64,000 bases of DNA from Phocoena phocoena (GCF_963924675.1 NC_089232.1:36785312-36849311); one strand, 5' to 3'; shown: positions 47,001-58,579, counted from the stretch's first letter. The notes: generated by a model not told the origin, from the sequence alone. Numbers and translations are program-made.

Positions 47001-48225
47001 CCTCATGGGAATGGGCATGAGACCAATGTCTCCTGATGCACATGGACATGTAGAAAGGGGTGGGTACCTGAACAAAAGTAGGGCTCTTTCAATAAGAAGG
47101 GAAAACGGATATGGAGTAGACAACCAACACTATCACATAAGTCAAACTTTGTACCTCCTTTTTCCCACATACAATCTAAAATAATGTCCATACCTACGTG
47201 AGACACATTCATTATCTCTCCAGTGGGAGACATCCCAAAGTCTCAGCCAGCAACCACATCCAGCACCGAGGCCAAGAGCTCTCTGTTGGGTCTGGACATG
47301 GTTCCTTGTGAACCCATGGCTTAAAGTTTTCCACCTCAGACATTTTCAATATGAAATAATAGAGAAGGAACAAGATAAATATAATTGAAACTCTTATTTG
47401 GAAAGGGGAGAATGGAAATGACATTCAGTAGATATTGGCCCATAGCCCATATCATATCCTATTAGAAAGAAGAGAGGACTGCCCACCCTAGCAGTGATGA
47501 GTCCCTTGGTCAGCCAATATGGTAGTCTGTGATTCTGTTTTTTGGGATAACCCATTGCCTTCCATTGCCCTTAGTTCTGTTCTTTTGGGAACATTTTCCT
47601 TGTTCATTGTCTTCTATGGCTACATTTGAAACAGGTATTAGATAGTTTAGCACTTTTTGTTAGTGTGAGTTTGGGGTGCTGGGAAGGTGCCTAAGGAATT
47701 GAACTATCACAGAATTGCTCATTGCTGTAGATTGGCCAGGCTTAGAATTTCTTTGATAGTCAATTCCCTAAGAGACTTAGTGGATCCTGATTTCTTTTGG
47801 CTAATTCTACAAATCAGTAAATACGGTCAGAGAGCCCAACTAGACATAGTCTTTGGGTCTGAGCACTTCAGTCTTCTAGCCATAGACATCTCTCTGAGAT
47901 CTTCCCATTCCCCTAGTTCACATTTTGATGACCTGTGTTGCCAGTGTAATTGAAAACAATGAATGTAGATAGAGAAGCCCCTTGTGTAAACCTATATTTG
48001 ACCTAAAACTAGGTGCCTTTGTCCAATGTAAGTTACTTAGCAGGACATCTATAGGAGAAACTTTGGCAACTAAGTTTATCTCCTACTACTGCTTCCCACG
48101 TCCTTCTCTGTTTTCAGCTTAAGCTTCCATCTTTTTTATAGGTTTTTAGTGAAAACCATAAGAAGTAGTCAACATTTACTGACATTCTCATTCTTACTAC
48201 CATTTTCCCTAATATTAGACACTAC
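47001..48225. other. Non-coding region, nothing recognised
   Basis: An 88-codon plus-strand frame (47687-47953) resembles no known protein. Some of 47000-47460 may be further type X sequence. Confidence 0.4.
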
Positions 48226-48229
48226 TACA

Positions 48230-48500
48230 ATACTTCAGTTGTTTTCAAATTCAAACAACAGAATACCCCAACTCAGATTATCTTAAACAGTGAGAATATT
48301 TGTTATTCAGATAATAAGAAGGCTGAAAATAGTGTTCCATCAGTTAAATGACATTATCAAGGCCTCGGGTTTTTTTCCATTTTTCTGTTTTGTCATTTTA
48401 AGCATATCAACTTTGTTCTCAGGCTAGCTTCTCCCGTGGCTGCACCAGGTTCATGCAACCTATCCTACATAATGTCCAGTGGAAGAAGCTAGGCCCAGGT
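48230..48500 (+). mobile_element. Ancient repeat, unassigned type X
   Basis: GTTGTTTTCAAATTCAAACAACAGAATACCCC...GATTATCTTAAACAGTGAGAATATTTG...CTCAGGCTAGCTTCTCCCGTGGCTGC. Confidence 0.5.
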
Positions 48501-48639
48501 ATTGGGTAGACAACTAAAATGTTCACTATAAATGTCTAGATAGAAGAGTGATTATGGTTAACACTAAGAAAGATAGCCAGTGGGTACATCAGGTTAGAAG
48601 CAAAGGTGGTAGGCAAAAGTGGTAGAGAATTGCATCTTG

Positions 48640-49160
48640 TAGAATACATTCAGCTGCAAATAACAGAAACCCAACTGAAAGTGGTGGCTTAAACAGTAGG
48701 AAAATTTACTGGTTCGGACAACTGGAAGTCCAGAGGTAGACTGGGCTTCAGGTATGGTTAAAACTCAGTTCAACAACATCATCAAGGACCCAGGATAACA
48801 TCAGTTCTATCCTAAAGTGGTTTTCTCATATTCATAGGGTGGTAGTAACAATTGAAGCTACATGCTTCTTTGTTTAAAAAAAAAAAAAAGCCATCTCTTC
48901 TAATGATTCACTTATAAGCGAGGAAACTTTTCCTAGAAGCCTCCAAACAATCTTCTTATTGGCCTAGGAACAGTCATGTGCCTATTCCTAAACCAGTCTG
49001 TTTCTAAAGGAATGCCATGTGCTGATTGGTTTAAGCATTAGGTCCTAGACCAATTACAGGCAAAAAAGGATCAGATTGTATTGATTGAGGGAGACTTATC
49101 AGGGCCTGCCTCACATGTCTAGGTCAGTTCCTTAAACCAAATGGCTGATGCACGGTGTCA
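48640..49160 (+). mobile_element. Ancient repeat, unassigned type X
   Basis: Best copy: CATTCAGCTGCAAATAACAGAAACCC...GTGGTGGCTTAAACAGTAGG...ACTGGAAGTCCAGAGGTAGACTGGGCTTCAGG...CTTATTGGCCTAGGAACAGTCATGTGCC...GCTGATTGGTTTAAGCATTAGG. Confidence 0.55.
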
Positions 49161-49229
49161 GGAGGTGGGATAGATGTTGAAGAGATTACCTCAGTGTCTA
49201 CTGCACAAGTGGAAGCCAACATTAAGGGA

Positions 49230-49857
49230 TACCCCAGGTCGCGTGGGGAAGGGACGCCGGCCACAGGGGCGAGCACACTCCAGGAACATGGCAGCGGCGA
49301 ACCTCGCCCAGATCCTTGACGTGGACATCGACTGCGACAGCGTCTTCAAGTATGTGCTGATTCGAGTCCATGTGGTGCTGCCCTCCGGGGCCCTGGCCAG
49401 GGAAAGCAAAGAGATCGTGAGCGGCTACAAGTGAGCGGAGTACCACTCCGACATCTACAGACGAGGTATCAGTCGAGATGCAGAAGGGCTATGACTGCGA
49501 GTGCCTGGGGCGTGGGTGCATCTCCTACCAGAGCCAGGGCAAGAAGATCCACGTGTATGGCTACTCCATGGGTTACACGGTCGCGCCCAGCACGCCGTCT
49601 CCACTGAGAAGATCAAAGCCAGGTACCCTGGCTACGAGGTTACCTGGGCCGACGACGGCTACTGAGGCCCACCCAAGGCTGGCCGCCTCCAGCAGCCCAC
49701 TGGAACTCTGCCCTCAAGGCCACCTCCCAAGGGGTTGGGCTGCATCCCCTGGCACTTTGCCGCCTTGGCCAAGCCTCAGTGCCCGGGGTTACCTCTCTAG
49801 GGAGAATTAAAACCATCATCATCTCCACTGGTCCCTGAAAAAAAAAGAAAAAAAAAA
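49230..49857 (+). pseudogene. PHPT1P: PHPT1 processed pseudogene
   Basis: Intronless copy of the mRNA for PHPT1, the 14-kDa cytosolic phosphohistidine phosphatase that removes phosphate from protein histidines. The start ATG is at 49288. Residues 1-48 read through (FKYVLIRVH and ESKEIV are evident), then codon 49, Trp in the functional protein, is TGA at 49432-49434. Beyond it AEYHSDIY follows, so the codon of catalytic His53 survives (49444-49446) but lies after the stop. A frameshift after DIY and an inserted AC near 49576 move the rest between frames: CDCECLG-like, [10 protein letters not shown], then [16 protein letters not shown]. The 3' untranslated part ends with ATTAAA (49805-49810) and an A-rich tail. 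A 9-bp duplication ATTAAGGGA lies at 49221-49229 and 49858-49866. The high GC content contrasts with its AT-rich surroundings. Confidence 0.95.
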
Positions 49858-49866
49858 TTAAGGGAC

Positions 49867-50635
49867 AAACGATAAATGGCAAAGTACAAGAATGAAACAG
49901 GGCAATTCAGAGCAGGGCGCTGGCTGGAGCATGTCTTTTCTATATGATCTGTCTGGACAGTTTGACCACATAAGAAATAGAGGCTTCAATAACCAATATC
50001 TGACATTTTTATCTAATATTTCATTGTATGTATGATACAGCAGATACCTTTAATTATAATTCAGTTCATTGAATTCTTTTATAATTTCTCAAAAATTAAA
50101 TTTCCTGTCAGCATCCTAAAAATGGCAATGTGACATATATGTGAGGAAGTACTAAAGTATTTTACAAAATTGAGAATTTTAAGATTTTAAAATTTAAATT
50201 GTCAGTAACATTTATAGAGTTCAGTGTAAACATAGCTCTACACTAATCCCTGGAAGACTAAGCATTTTACATTACATAAAATTTTTATTTATTAAGTCAT
50301 TTTCAGTCAGACCTGTGATTACTAGGGGTGCATGTAGTGTTAAGACCATAGGTGCAGAGCATGTGTAGGGATTCTAGAATTTCATTTTAATCATCTTTGA
50401 AGATGTATAATTTTGTTTTTTAAGAAGTCAAGAAGCCCACAATAAAAGACATTTTATGTTTAAAATGTTTTTTTCATTATCCCAGCACCGTTGGGATTAT
50501 TTTAGCATGACATTTACATTACAGAATTAAGAAGAGGGGAGCATACTTCTTGAGTAAAACATGGGCTTCTACTATGGTGGTTCTGCCTTTGTTTTCAGTG
50601 TTATTTAAATCCAGGACGATGGAAGTGCTTTGGAG
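49867..50635. other. AT-rich non-coding DNA
   Basis: No supported feature. Confidence 0.45.
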
Positions 50636-50639
50636 TGAT

Positions 50640-51165
50640 TTTTCTAAAACTTAAATCTGATCATGTTGCTCCTCTGCTTCAAACTCATCAGCAGCCACTC
50701 ACAGCCCTCACGTTGGATCCCAGACTCCTTAGTTCATCCACAAAGGCCATCAGGAGAGACCCCTACTTACCTTTCTATTTCCTTCTCTGACTCATCTCCC
50801 TAGTCCCAGTCCATATTCCAACTATACTGATGAACTATTTGCAGTTTCCCAAATCACCAAACTCTTACGTGCTTCTGCCAGGAGCACCTTTCATCCTCCT
50901 TTCCTCCTAATCAGCTCTCTTCTTTAGGATGCTCATCCAGGATCATCACTTCCAGTTTAGATGACCCTCCTAGGAATACACATGTCTCCCTGGGCTGATG
51001 TCTGCCGTTGCTACCTACAACATATTCTGTTGAGGATGTATATTCTTTTTCCCCATTAGAAGAACATGTCACCTTCGCCTTTTTACCTCCCTCCAGAGCT
51101 TAATAAAATATTTGGCAGTTAATAGGCACTTAATAAGCATTTTTGGGCTGAATGAAATTACTTTT
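50640..51165 (+). mobile_element. L2 LINE fragment
   Basis: TTAAATCTGATCATGTTGCTCCTCTGCTTCAAACTCATCAGCAGCCACTC, then CCAGGAGCACCTTTC, and near the end GGCAGTTAATAGGCACTTAATAAGC...TGAATGAA. Landmarks are in L2 order through to the 3' terminus. Confidence 0.78.
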
Positions 51166-51188
51166 TCTTGCATTTGCTCATAATTAAA

Positions 51189-51410
51189 ATAGCTATCATT
51201 TGTTAAAAAGCTTTTACATGCAAGCACTGTAGTAGATGCTTTACATTTTTTATCTCGTTTAATTTTCACAGTTGTCATGTGAGTGGGAATCACTATCCTC
51301 GTTTTAATGGATGAGGAAATAGGCTTAGAGAAGTTCAGTAATTTATCTAAAATTAAGTAAGAGAGCTGGGATCAACCTCAAGTCTGTCAGGTTCCAGAAC
51401 TCTGCTTTTT
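51189..51410 (+). mobile_element. MIR SINE
   Basis: AATAGCTATCATTTGTTAAAAAGC...GCAAGCACTGTAGTAGATGC...CTCGTTTAATTTTCACAG...GATGAGGAAATAGGCTTAGAGAAG...AGAGCTGGGATCAACC. Near-complete MIR. Confidence 0.85.
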
Positions 51411-52095
51411 TTCTCCATGCAACACATTATGGAGATCCTCCCTAATACCTAAGGATGAGAGGGTGCCAATCTCACAGTTATTCCAAGCAGATATACAGAC
51501 CGTAAGCAGTGTTCCAAGATAAACAGGCATCATTCCCATGGCTTAGAGTTATCATCACCTTAAGAAAAGAATACTAATCAGAAGCTGGAAGTATAGGAAA
51601 TAGGATTCCGATTTTCAGGAATCCAGATCCAGAGATAAATCACTCTCCAGACAAGTGAACTGGGTCTCAGTGTAAGGCTCCATCCCAGCAAGGAATTGGA
51701 ATACTAAGGGGGGGTGGGGGGGATTGAAGCCCAGAGATTGAAATGTAACCAAGTTGACAGGGTTAGGGACTAACATATGGCCACCCAGGGATCACCAGAT
51801 ACCAAGTCTGACAACAAGGCTAATTCTTAAGTCCCACTTAAAATATGGTGAATCTTTTAATATATTTTCCACCCTAGACCCATGAATTGAGCAATGATAT
51901 GAGAGATATCGGCACAACCTATCTCCCTGGAGAGTCAGGCAATGAGTCAAAGGAAAAAAATGTGCTGAGCAGCTTCCTAGATGAGAATTTCTGTCAAACA
52001 GTTGCTAAATCAGTGTTTAGGAAGAGAAAAATAATGTCTAACTTGATCCTTCCTGAACTTAAAAAAATAGTCCTTAATTATAGTCTGTATTGGCT
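51411..52095. other. Non-coding region with a G-rich tract
   Basis: No gene. A G7-T-G7 tract lies at 51708-51722. A 72-codon frame at 51887-52105 is unremarkable. Confidence 0.45.
51708..51722 (+). repeat. G7-T-G7 tract, putative G-quadruplex
   Basis: GGGGGGGTGGGGGGG can supply four G-triplets separated by single-base loops. This is what the bases show; folding is inference. Confidence 0.6.
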
Positions 52096-52099
52096 TTTT

Positions 52100-52396
52100 T
52101 TTTAAGTTTTTTTTGTTTGTTTGTTTAGCTGCGTTGGGTCTTTGTTGCCGTGCGCGGCCTTCTCATTGCAGTGGCTTCTCTTGTTGTGGAGCACAGGCTC
52201 TAGGTGCACGGGCTTCAGTAGTTGTGGCATGCAGGCTCAGTAGTTGTGGCTTGTGGGCTCTAGAGTGCAGGCTCAGTAGTTGTGGCACATGGGCTTAGTT
52301 GCTCCGCGGCATGTGGGATCTTCCCGGACCAGGGCTCGAACCTGTGACCCCTGCATTGGCAGGCAGATTCTTAACCACTGCGCCACCAGGGAAATA
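52100..52396 (-). mobile_element. CHR-type SINE, long form
   Basis: T- and TTTG-rich tail, GCTGCGTTGGGTCTTTGTTGCCG, three repeats of CAGTAGTTGTGG, then GCTCCGCGGCATGTGGGATC and CACTGCGCCACCAGGGAAAT. The next SINE abuts its head. Confidence 0.93.
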
Positions 52397-52407
52397 CCGC
52401 TTTTCTT

Positions 52408-52626
52408 TTTTTTTTCTTTGTGATACGCCGGCCTCTCACTGTTGTGGCCTCTCCCGTTGCGGAGCACAGGCTCCGGACGCGCAGGCTCAGCAGCCATGGC
52501 TCATGGACCTAGCCGCTCATGGCCTAGCCGCTCTGCGGCATGTGGGATCTTCCCGGACCGGGGCACGAACCCATGTCCCCTGCATTGGCAGGCGGACTCT
52601 CAACCACTGCGCCACCAGGGAAGCCC
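52408..52626 (-). mobile_element. CHR-2-type SINE, short form, with internal duplication
   Basis: Minus-strand copy with 11-bp duplication CCGCTTTTCTT (52397-52407, 52627-52637), right at the head of the long-form SINE. It contains a private 15-bp internal duplication: CCTAGCCGCTC at 52508-52518 and 52523-52533. Confidence 0.95.
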
Positions 52627-52637
52627 CCGCTTTTCTT

Positions 52638-54815
52638 GATGGACTACTTTTCCTTTGTTTCTGCATTCCCTCACTTCTCTAATTGTTAACTTTTTGGGCC
52701 TGCTCTTTGGAACTTGGGGAAGGCTTAGGAGACTAAGGCTATTTTCTACAAATAATAAATGGGGGACACAGAGGGACATTTGTACCCAGGAAGGCCCCAC
52801 AGAGTTTTTCTTGGTTTCAATACCCGCCTTTCTTTGATACTCCTCAATCCTGAGGGGAATGGGGTGGGACATGAAAGGGAAAAGTTTTGGACAGAGAGGT
52901 TAATTATAAACTCAGTAGAGGAACTCAGTTTTAGGTGGATTCAGTTTCAACCTTTGTTGCTAGTCTAGCTTTGACTATTTGCTCAAGTTCTGATTACAAG
53001 TCTCTGTCTGATTTTCTAAGACCTGTTTGTGCTTCAGCTTGGTTAACTGAGTTTCTGCCTTGCTTCCTTGTGGCTGGTATCTGACTTAGTATCCTCAACA
53101 ACCAGAGTCCTGTTTTATTATCCATCTCTACTATCAACCCTTTTCAGGGACTGGAGTCTGTCCCTGAACACCAGCCAGGTAGCTAAAGTTACTTGCTGAT
53201 GAGCATCCCTGATGCAAACTCTCTGCCTACTAGAACTTCCAAACTGCTTTCCTCTGGGTGCCCTATTTTCTCCCTTTTAGGGTACCCTACTCTGAGTATC
53301 AGAACCCAAATGATACCAACTATTTGAATTTATCTATTGCTATAGCCTGTAGATATCATGCTGCTCTATACTTTACCCCAGCACCTTGAGAGAGGACTAT
53401 CTACTCCCAACCTCTCCTGTCAGGCTGTACCTCATCTGGTGGATAGTTATAATTCTAGGAGCTGGTGACTCAGAGGTGGCTCCATTAAGAAGCAGTTAAA
53501 CTCTGTATCTAGAATTTACTTTGTCTTTAGTTAATGGAGCTTCCTAGACTTCTAGCACTTGATGGAAATGAAGCAGTCTAGAAATTTTGAGGTTAAACAT
53601 TATTTTAGAGTGGAAATATTATCGAGTGGGGACATGAATAGAACAGCAATATCAGGTCACGTTATGCATTTTTTTGAAGTAATTTTTTAAAAATTTTAAA
53701 ATTGGGACTCTATGTGGAAGACTTCAGTTGCTTCCAAACGTTAATATCTTGGGACTTGATGTAATCCTATTCACATATGATTCACATTATTCAGTTTAAA
53801 GGGAAGGAATAGTAACCATTTTCTTCAAATGAGAAACATAACTCAAAGGAAAAAATTTCCAAACACATGAAAATTAATTTGCATATTCTTTGGAGATAGG
53901 AAGAATTTATTTTAATTAATTTCAGCATCCTTCAACAATGAACACACAAGGAAAAATATTCTTTCTTGACTGTGAAACAATATGACAGGCTCCAGCCTCA
54001 TTTTCTCTGCCTCTGCCACCTTGGCTTCCCACCAGCTGGGTTCAGGTTTTCTACTGGCAGGTGTGGTCCCATCATATCCCAGAGTGCTCAAGCCTGCAGG
54101 CTGGATATTCTAAAGAACCTCAGCATACAATGGCCTCTCCTTCACTAAGCTCAGTGTCATATCACCACCCTTGGGCCAATAGCCCTTCCTGCATATTCTT
54201 CCAACAAACATCTAATATGCCAGGTTCTGAGCCAGGCACTGGGCAGAGGCAGATCCATGTTTTGTGTGATCTGAAGCTTATATAATTTGGAGACCCTCTT
54301 TAAGAAAAAGAGAATTCAATTACAAACCAAAAGCAGGTATGAAAATGAATAGAGACAGGAAATCATGACAAATTAAAGTTTTTAAAAGCTGATAAATTCC
54401 ACAAAAATCACAAAATCTATAAAAACAGTATTTTTTAACTTATTGTCTGACAAAACTCTCTAATACTTTCCCCCTATTTTTGTCTGTACAATCCTTGATA
54501 ATTTCTTCATATAACAATAATTTTTGTGAAAATTATTTCTATAGAAATATATTTTTCTATAGAAATAATGGAGAGACCTCTTGCGTGGTTGATCAAAAAT
54601 AATTTTTTAAATTAAAAGTTTAGAAAAATTTCTTTCATTCTCACTACTTATTATTAGTAATGTCATGTAAGTTTTTAAGATTTAGGAAAACTTCTATCAG
54701 GTTTTCTTCATATCTAAGCAGTAAGACTTGAGGAATTTCAACTCTTCTGGTACAGGGGCTAATCTTAATACTCTGAAGTGTCATTGATGTCCTCATTGTA
54801 GTGGTGTCTTATGAG
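52638..54815. other. Non-coding region, nothing recognised
   Basis: Over 2 kb without a named repeat. Frames of 60-74 codons (52655-52837, 53966-54148, 54061-54285) resemble no known protein. Bases 52930-53470 are somewhat GC-richer and could be an old LTR interior, unproven. Confidence 0.4.
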
Positions 54816-54966
54816 TTTTTTTTTTATTAAAGTATAGTTGATGTACAATATTATGTAAGTTACAGGTGTACAATATAGTGATTCACAGTTTTTAAAGGTT
54901 ATATACTACATTTATAGTTATAAAATATTGTCTATATTCCCCATGTTGTATAATATATCCTTATAG

Positions 54967-55020
54967 CTTATTTTTTTAACATCTTTATTGGGGTATAATT
55001 GCTCTACAATGGTGTGTTAG
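54967..55020 (-). mobile_element. L1 micro-insertion, about 54 bp
   Basis: TTTTTTTAACATCTTTATTG, then GGGTATAATTGCTCTACAAT and GGTGTGTTAG: the last few dozen bases of the younger L1 type (compare 5199-5250), dropped into the older L1. The flanks TATAGCTTATTTTTTTAA and GATAGCTTATTTTATAC share AGCTTATTTT, a target duplication. Confidence 0.8.
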
Positions 55021-55410
55021 CTTGATAGCTTATTTTATACCTAATATTTTGTACCTGTTAAACCCCTAACCTTATGGTACCCCTCCCCCCTCCCTCTCCC
55101 CACTGGTAACCACTAGTTTGTTCTCTATATCTGTGACGCTGCTTCTTTTTTGTTATATTCACTAGCTTGTTGTATTTTTAAATTCCACATATAAGTGATA
55201 TCACACAGTATTTGTCTTTCTCTGCCTGACTTATTTCACTTAGCATAATGCCCTCCAAGTTCATCCATGCTGCTGCAAATGGAAAAATTTCATATATATC
55301 ATATATATATGTATATATATATTCAGCTGTTGATGGACGCTTAGGTTGCTTCCATATCTCGGCAGTTGTAAATAATGCTGCTATGAACATTGGAATGCAT
55401 ATATCTTTTC

Positions 55411-55632
55411 TTTTCTTTTTTTTCTTTTTTTTTTTTTTGCGGTACGTGGGCCTCTCACTGTTGTGGCCTCTCCCGTTGCGGCGCACAGGCTCCGGACGCG
55501 CAGGCTCAGCGGCCATGGCTCACGGGCCTAGCCACTCCGAGGCATGTGGGATCTTCCCGGACTGGGGCACGAACCCATGTCCCCTGCATCGGCAGGCGGA
55601 CTCTCAACCACTGCGCCACCAGGGAAACCCTA
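55411..55632 (-). mobile_element. CHR-2-type SINE, short form
   Basis: Pyrimidine-rich tail, GCGGTACGTGGGCCTCTCACTG ... GCCACCAGGGAAACCCTA. The 13-bp duplication CATATATCTTTTC lies at 55398-55410 and 55633-55645, inside the old L1. Confidence 0.95.
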
Positions 55633-56235
55633 CATATATCTTTTCGAATTCGTGTTTTGGGAGTTTTTTTTGGATATATACCCAGGGATGGAATTTCTGG
55701 GTCATATGGTAGTTCTATTTTTAGTTTTTAAGAAACCGCCATACTGCTTTCCACAGTGTCTGCACCAAATTACATTCCTACCAACAGTGTACAAGGGTCC
55801 CCTTTTCTCCACATCCTCACCAACATTTGTTATTTGTGTTCTTTTTGATGATAGTCACTCTGACAGGTGTGAGGTGATATCTCATTGTGGTTTTGATTTG
55901 CATTTCCCTGATGATAGCGTTGTTGAGCATCTTTTCATGTGCCTGTTGGCGATATGCATTTCCTCTTTGGAAAAATGTCTATCCAGTTATTCTGTCCATT
56001 TTTTAATTGGGTTGTTTGTTTTTTTGATGTTGAGTTATATGAGCTGTTTGTATGTGTTGGATATTAACCCCTTATCGGCCATATCACTTGCAAATATTTC
56101 CTCCCATCTTATGAGTTTTATAGTATCTTTATTTATTCAGTATTTTGTATCAAATCAGCAAACAATTTAAATCTTTTGTCAGTGTATTTATGTGCTAATA
56201 CTTTGAGATACATAAAATACTGCATAGCAATTTGT

Positions 56236-56414
56236 GGGACTTCCCTGGCAGTCCAGTGGTTAAGACTTCACCTTCCAATGCAGAGGGTACAGGTTCGATC
56301 CCTGGTCAGGGAGCTAAGATCCCACATGCCTTGCAGCCAAAAAATCAAAACAACAAACAGAAGCAATGTTGTAACAAATTCAGTAAAAACTTTAAAAATA
56401 GTCCACATCAAAAA
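56236..56414 (+). mobile_element. CHR-1-like SINE, complete
   Basis: GGGACTTCCCTGGCAGTCCAG head, GGTTCGATCCCTGGTCAGGG B box, GCAGCCAAAAAATCAAAACAAC linker and tail AAATTCAGTAAAAACTTTAA...GTCCACATCAAAAA. A 22-bp perfect duplication lies at 56214-56235 and 56415-56436. Serves as the reference for the split copy at 14377. Confidence 0.95.
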
Positions 56415-56529
56415 AAAATACTGCATAGCAATTTGTAATACTGCTACAGGTTTCTTCCCCATGAACACAGGGATAATGATAAATTCTATTTCGCCTGATT
56501 CTCATTAAAATGGGAGAAAGTGTATAGTG

Positions 56530-56855
56530 TAGACACAGACCTACTGGAGAATGGACTTGAGGACACGGGGAGGGGAAAGGGTAAGCTGGGACAAAGTGAG
56601 AGAGTGGCATGGACATATATACACTACCAAATGTAAAACCAATAGCTAGAGGGAAGCAACCACATAACACAGGGAGATCAGCTAGGTGCTTTGTCACCAC
56701 CTAGAGGGGTGGGATAGGGAGGTTGAGAGGGAGGGAGATGCAAGAGGGAAGAGATATGGGGATATATGTATATGTATAGCTGATTCACTTTATAAAGCAG
56801 AAACTAACACACCATTGTAAAGCAATTATACTCCATTAAAGATGTTAAAAAATAA
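56530..56855 (+). mobile_element. 5'-truncated L1 3' end
   Basis: GGAGAATGGACTTGAGGACACGGGGAGGGG...GACATATATACACTACCAAATG...CAACCACATAACACAGGG...ACACCATTGTAAAGCAATTATACTCC...AAAGATGTTAAAAAATAATAATAAG. Only the 3' untranslated region is present. Confidence 0.92.
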
Positions 56856-58565
56856 TAATAAGTGTACAAGTGACATTGTCAAGTTCATTTGTACAGAAAA
56901 GAACTTCTATTTTGTTTAACATTGATTAGAATTAAAACCTCCACTTGTAATTATACACATTTAATGACTATAAGAATTCCCCCAGACTAGCTTCTGTTTT
57001 CATATATTTCAAATCTAGTTTCACCTCCACTATCTGTATACCTCTGTGCTGACCACTTTGGGACCTGTTCCCATCATGATACAACCTCTGGCCCCTTCAC
57101 CTTAGGGCCATGACACACCTTAGGGCCATGATGTCATGGATGAGTTAGGGATATTCCTGGGAGCCACTCCTACATTGAGATGGCTAGCAAAATCTTAACT
57201 GTACTCAGAAGTGACTATAAACCACGTGAACATTCCCATTAAACCCAGCCAGATGTATTTCCAATTCACCTTTCCCTTAGTTGAATCTACTTGCAGCTAC
57301 TCCAGCACTATACCATAAGAGAAAGTATGAGAAGCTCTGGTGGGGGTACTTTTATTTTGGTTTTAATTGCAGGTAGAATACCTTACTTTTGCAAAGTTTG
57401 CAAAAGTATTTGACCATGTGAGCATGTTGCTAGCGCCCTCCTAGGCCTGTATAAGTAAAGGGTCCCAAAGCTTAAACTTCATTAGCTTCACAGAGAATTT
57501 ACTGCTGTCAGTAGAGAAAAAACTGTTAAACAGTCCTGTCCCATTTTTTTTCTGGGGGTAGAGGGATGCATGAGATAATACAGACAAGGATATAAGCTTC
57601 CATATTCTGTGATTTGTCCTTGCATCAACCATAATGGGACACAGTGTCCCAATGCCAACTGCTGGGCTCCTGTATCATACCCAGATTGGCACTTCTTTCC
57701 CACCACATCCTCTCTCCCCCACCTCCACCCTGTGCTCTTTGTTTTTATTTTGTTATTTTTTTTTTGTCTTTGCTTTGTCTATTTTTTGTGGTGGTTCTTG
57801 TCTGAAGATCTGTGTTTAGGATCTGAGTGGCCAGAATTACAGGCACACTCTACAGACAGATGTGTGTGATACTGAAATCTGGCAATGTCAGGAGCAGAAG
57901 GCATATGGCTGGATAGGCAAAGAAAGAAACGAGATTTGAAAATGTGAGGGTAGCCAAGGCAGGTAAAATTTGTATATACCGTAATTATCATTTTTGAAAA
58001 CCATTTGCAGAATTAGTATAACAAAAAGTAATAACAAAAAGAAAGCAGGGTATTTCTTTTCTTTTTTAAAAAAATTAGTTGCACAACTGAACTGTGCGGT
58101 TTCTCTTGGTAAAAATAGAAATGTCCTTCTGATAATATTCATGCTGATCATAATGAATAATGACACAAGTGAATAAAATAGGACTATATCTGTATTTAGC
58201 ATTAGAAAAAAGGGAGTCCTTAAGAAAGCTCCGGGAGAAACCCTGAAGATGTAGTCCAAGTTGTGGCTGCAAGCAGTTTTCACAGGCCTCCCACTACTGC
58301 TAAGTCTGTTAAGTACAGAACCATATGTTTCTCTAAAGTGTAAAAGTATAAGTTGGAAATTTTACTGAGAAAATTCTCCTGTTTCCCATGACATGTGTTG
58401 ATCAGACTTCTTATTGGAAAGTGCATTGGCTAATGTCCTGCGAGTCATACCCATTAATGATGTATTGCTCATTTCTGCTTTTTGTAATACTTGCCTGTAC
58501 TGGAACATCATGGTCCAACTTGTTTGTACATGTGTCTGGAAGGGCTGTGTAATTATTCTGGTTAT
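56856..58565. other. Non-coding region, nothing recognised
   Basis: A 19-bp imperfect tandem (CACCTTAGGGCCATGA twice near 57098-57133) is visible. A 131-codon minus-strand frame at 57888-58283 resembles no known protein and has no supporting context. (T)n-rich stretch near 57740-57790. Confidence 0.45.
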
Positions 58566-58579
58566 AAAGTGTTGCAACA

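Larger units (their letters stand above)
54820..56120 (-). mobile_element. 5'-truncated old L1 with later insertions
   Basis: TTATTAAAGTATAGTTGATGTACAATATTATG...TGATTCACAG...ATCCTTATAGC at the 3' end, then ORF2 end sequence (CACATATAAGTGATATCACACAG, CATACTGCTTTCCACAGTG, TTGATTTGCATTTCCCTGATG) up to about 56120. An L1 micro-insertion at 54967-55020 and a SINE at 55411-55632 interrupt it. Confidence 0.85.

Noticed and set aside
49288..49434. A functional 48-residue PHPT1-derived peptide
   Set aside because: Truncated before catalytic His53 and no promoter is visible; a pseudogene is the simpler reading.
49191..49446. Minus-strand frames over the PHPT1 copy
   Set aside because: Antisense of the retrocopy's GC-rich sequence.
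55544..56170. 208-codon plus-strand frame
   Set aside because: Starts in an antisense SINE and continues in antisense L1.
57888..58283. 131-codon minus-strand frame
   Set aside because: Low-complexity hydrophobic translation of AT-rich DNA, no domain, no splice or promoter context.
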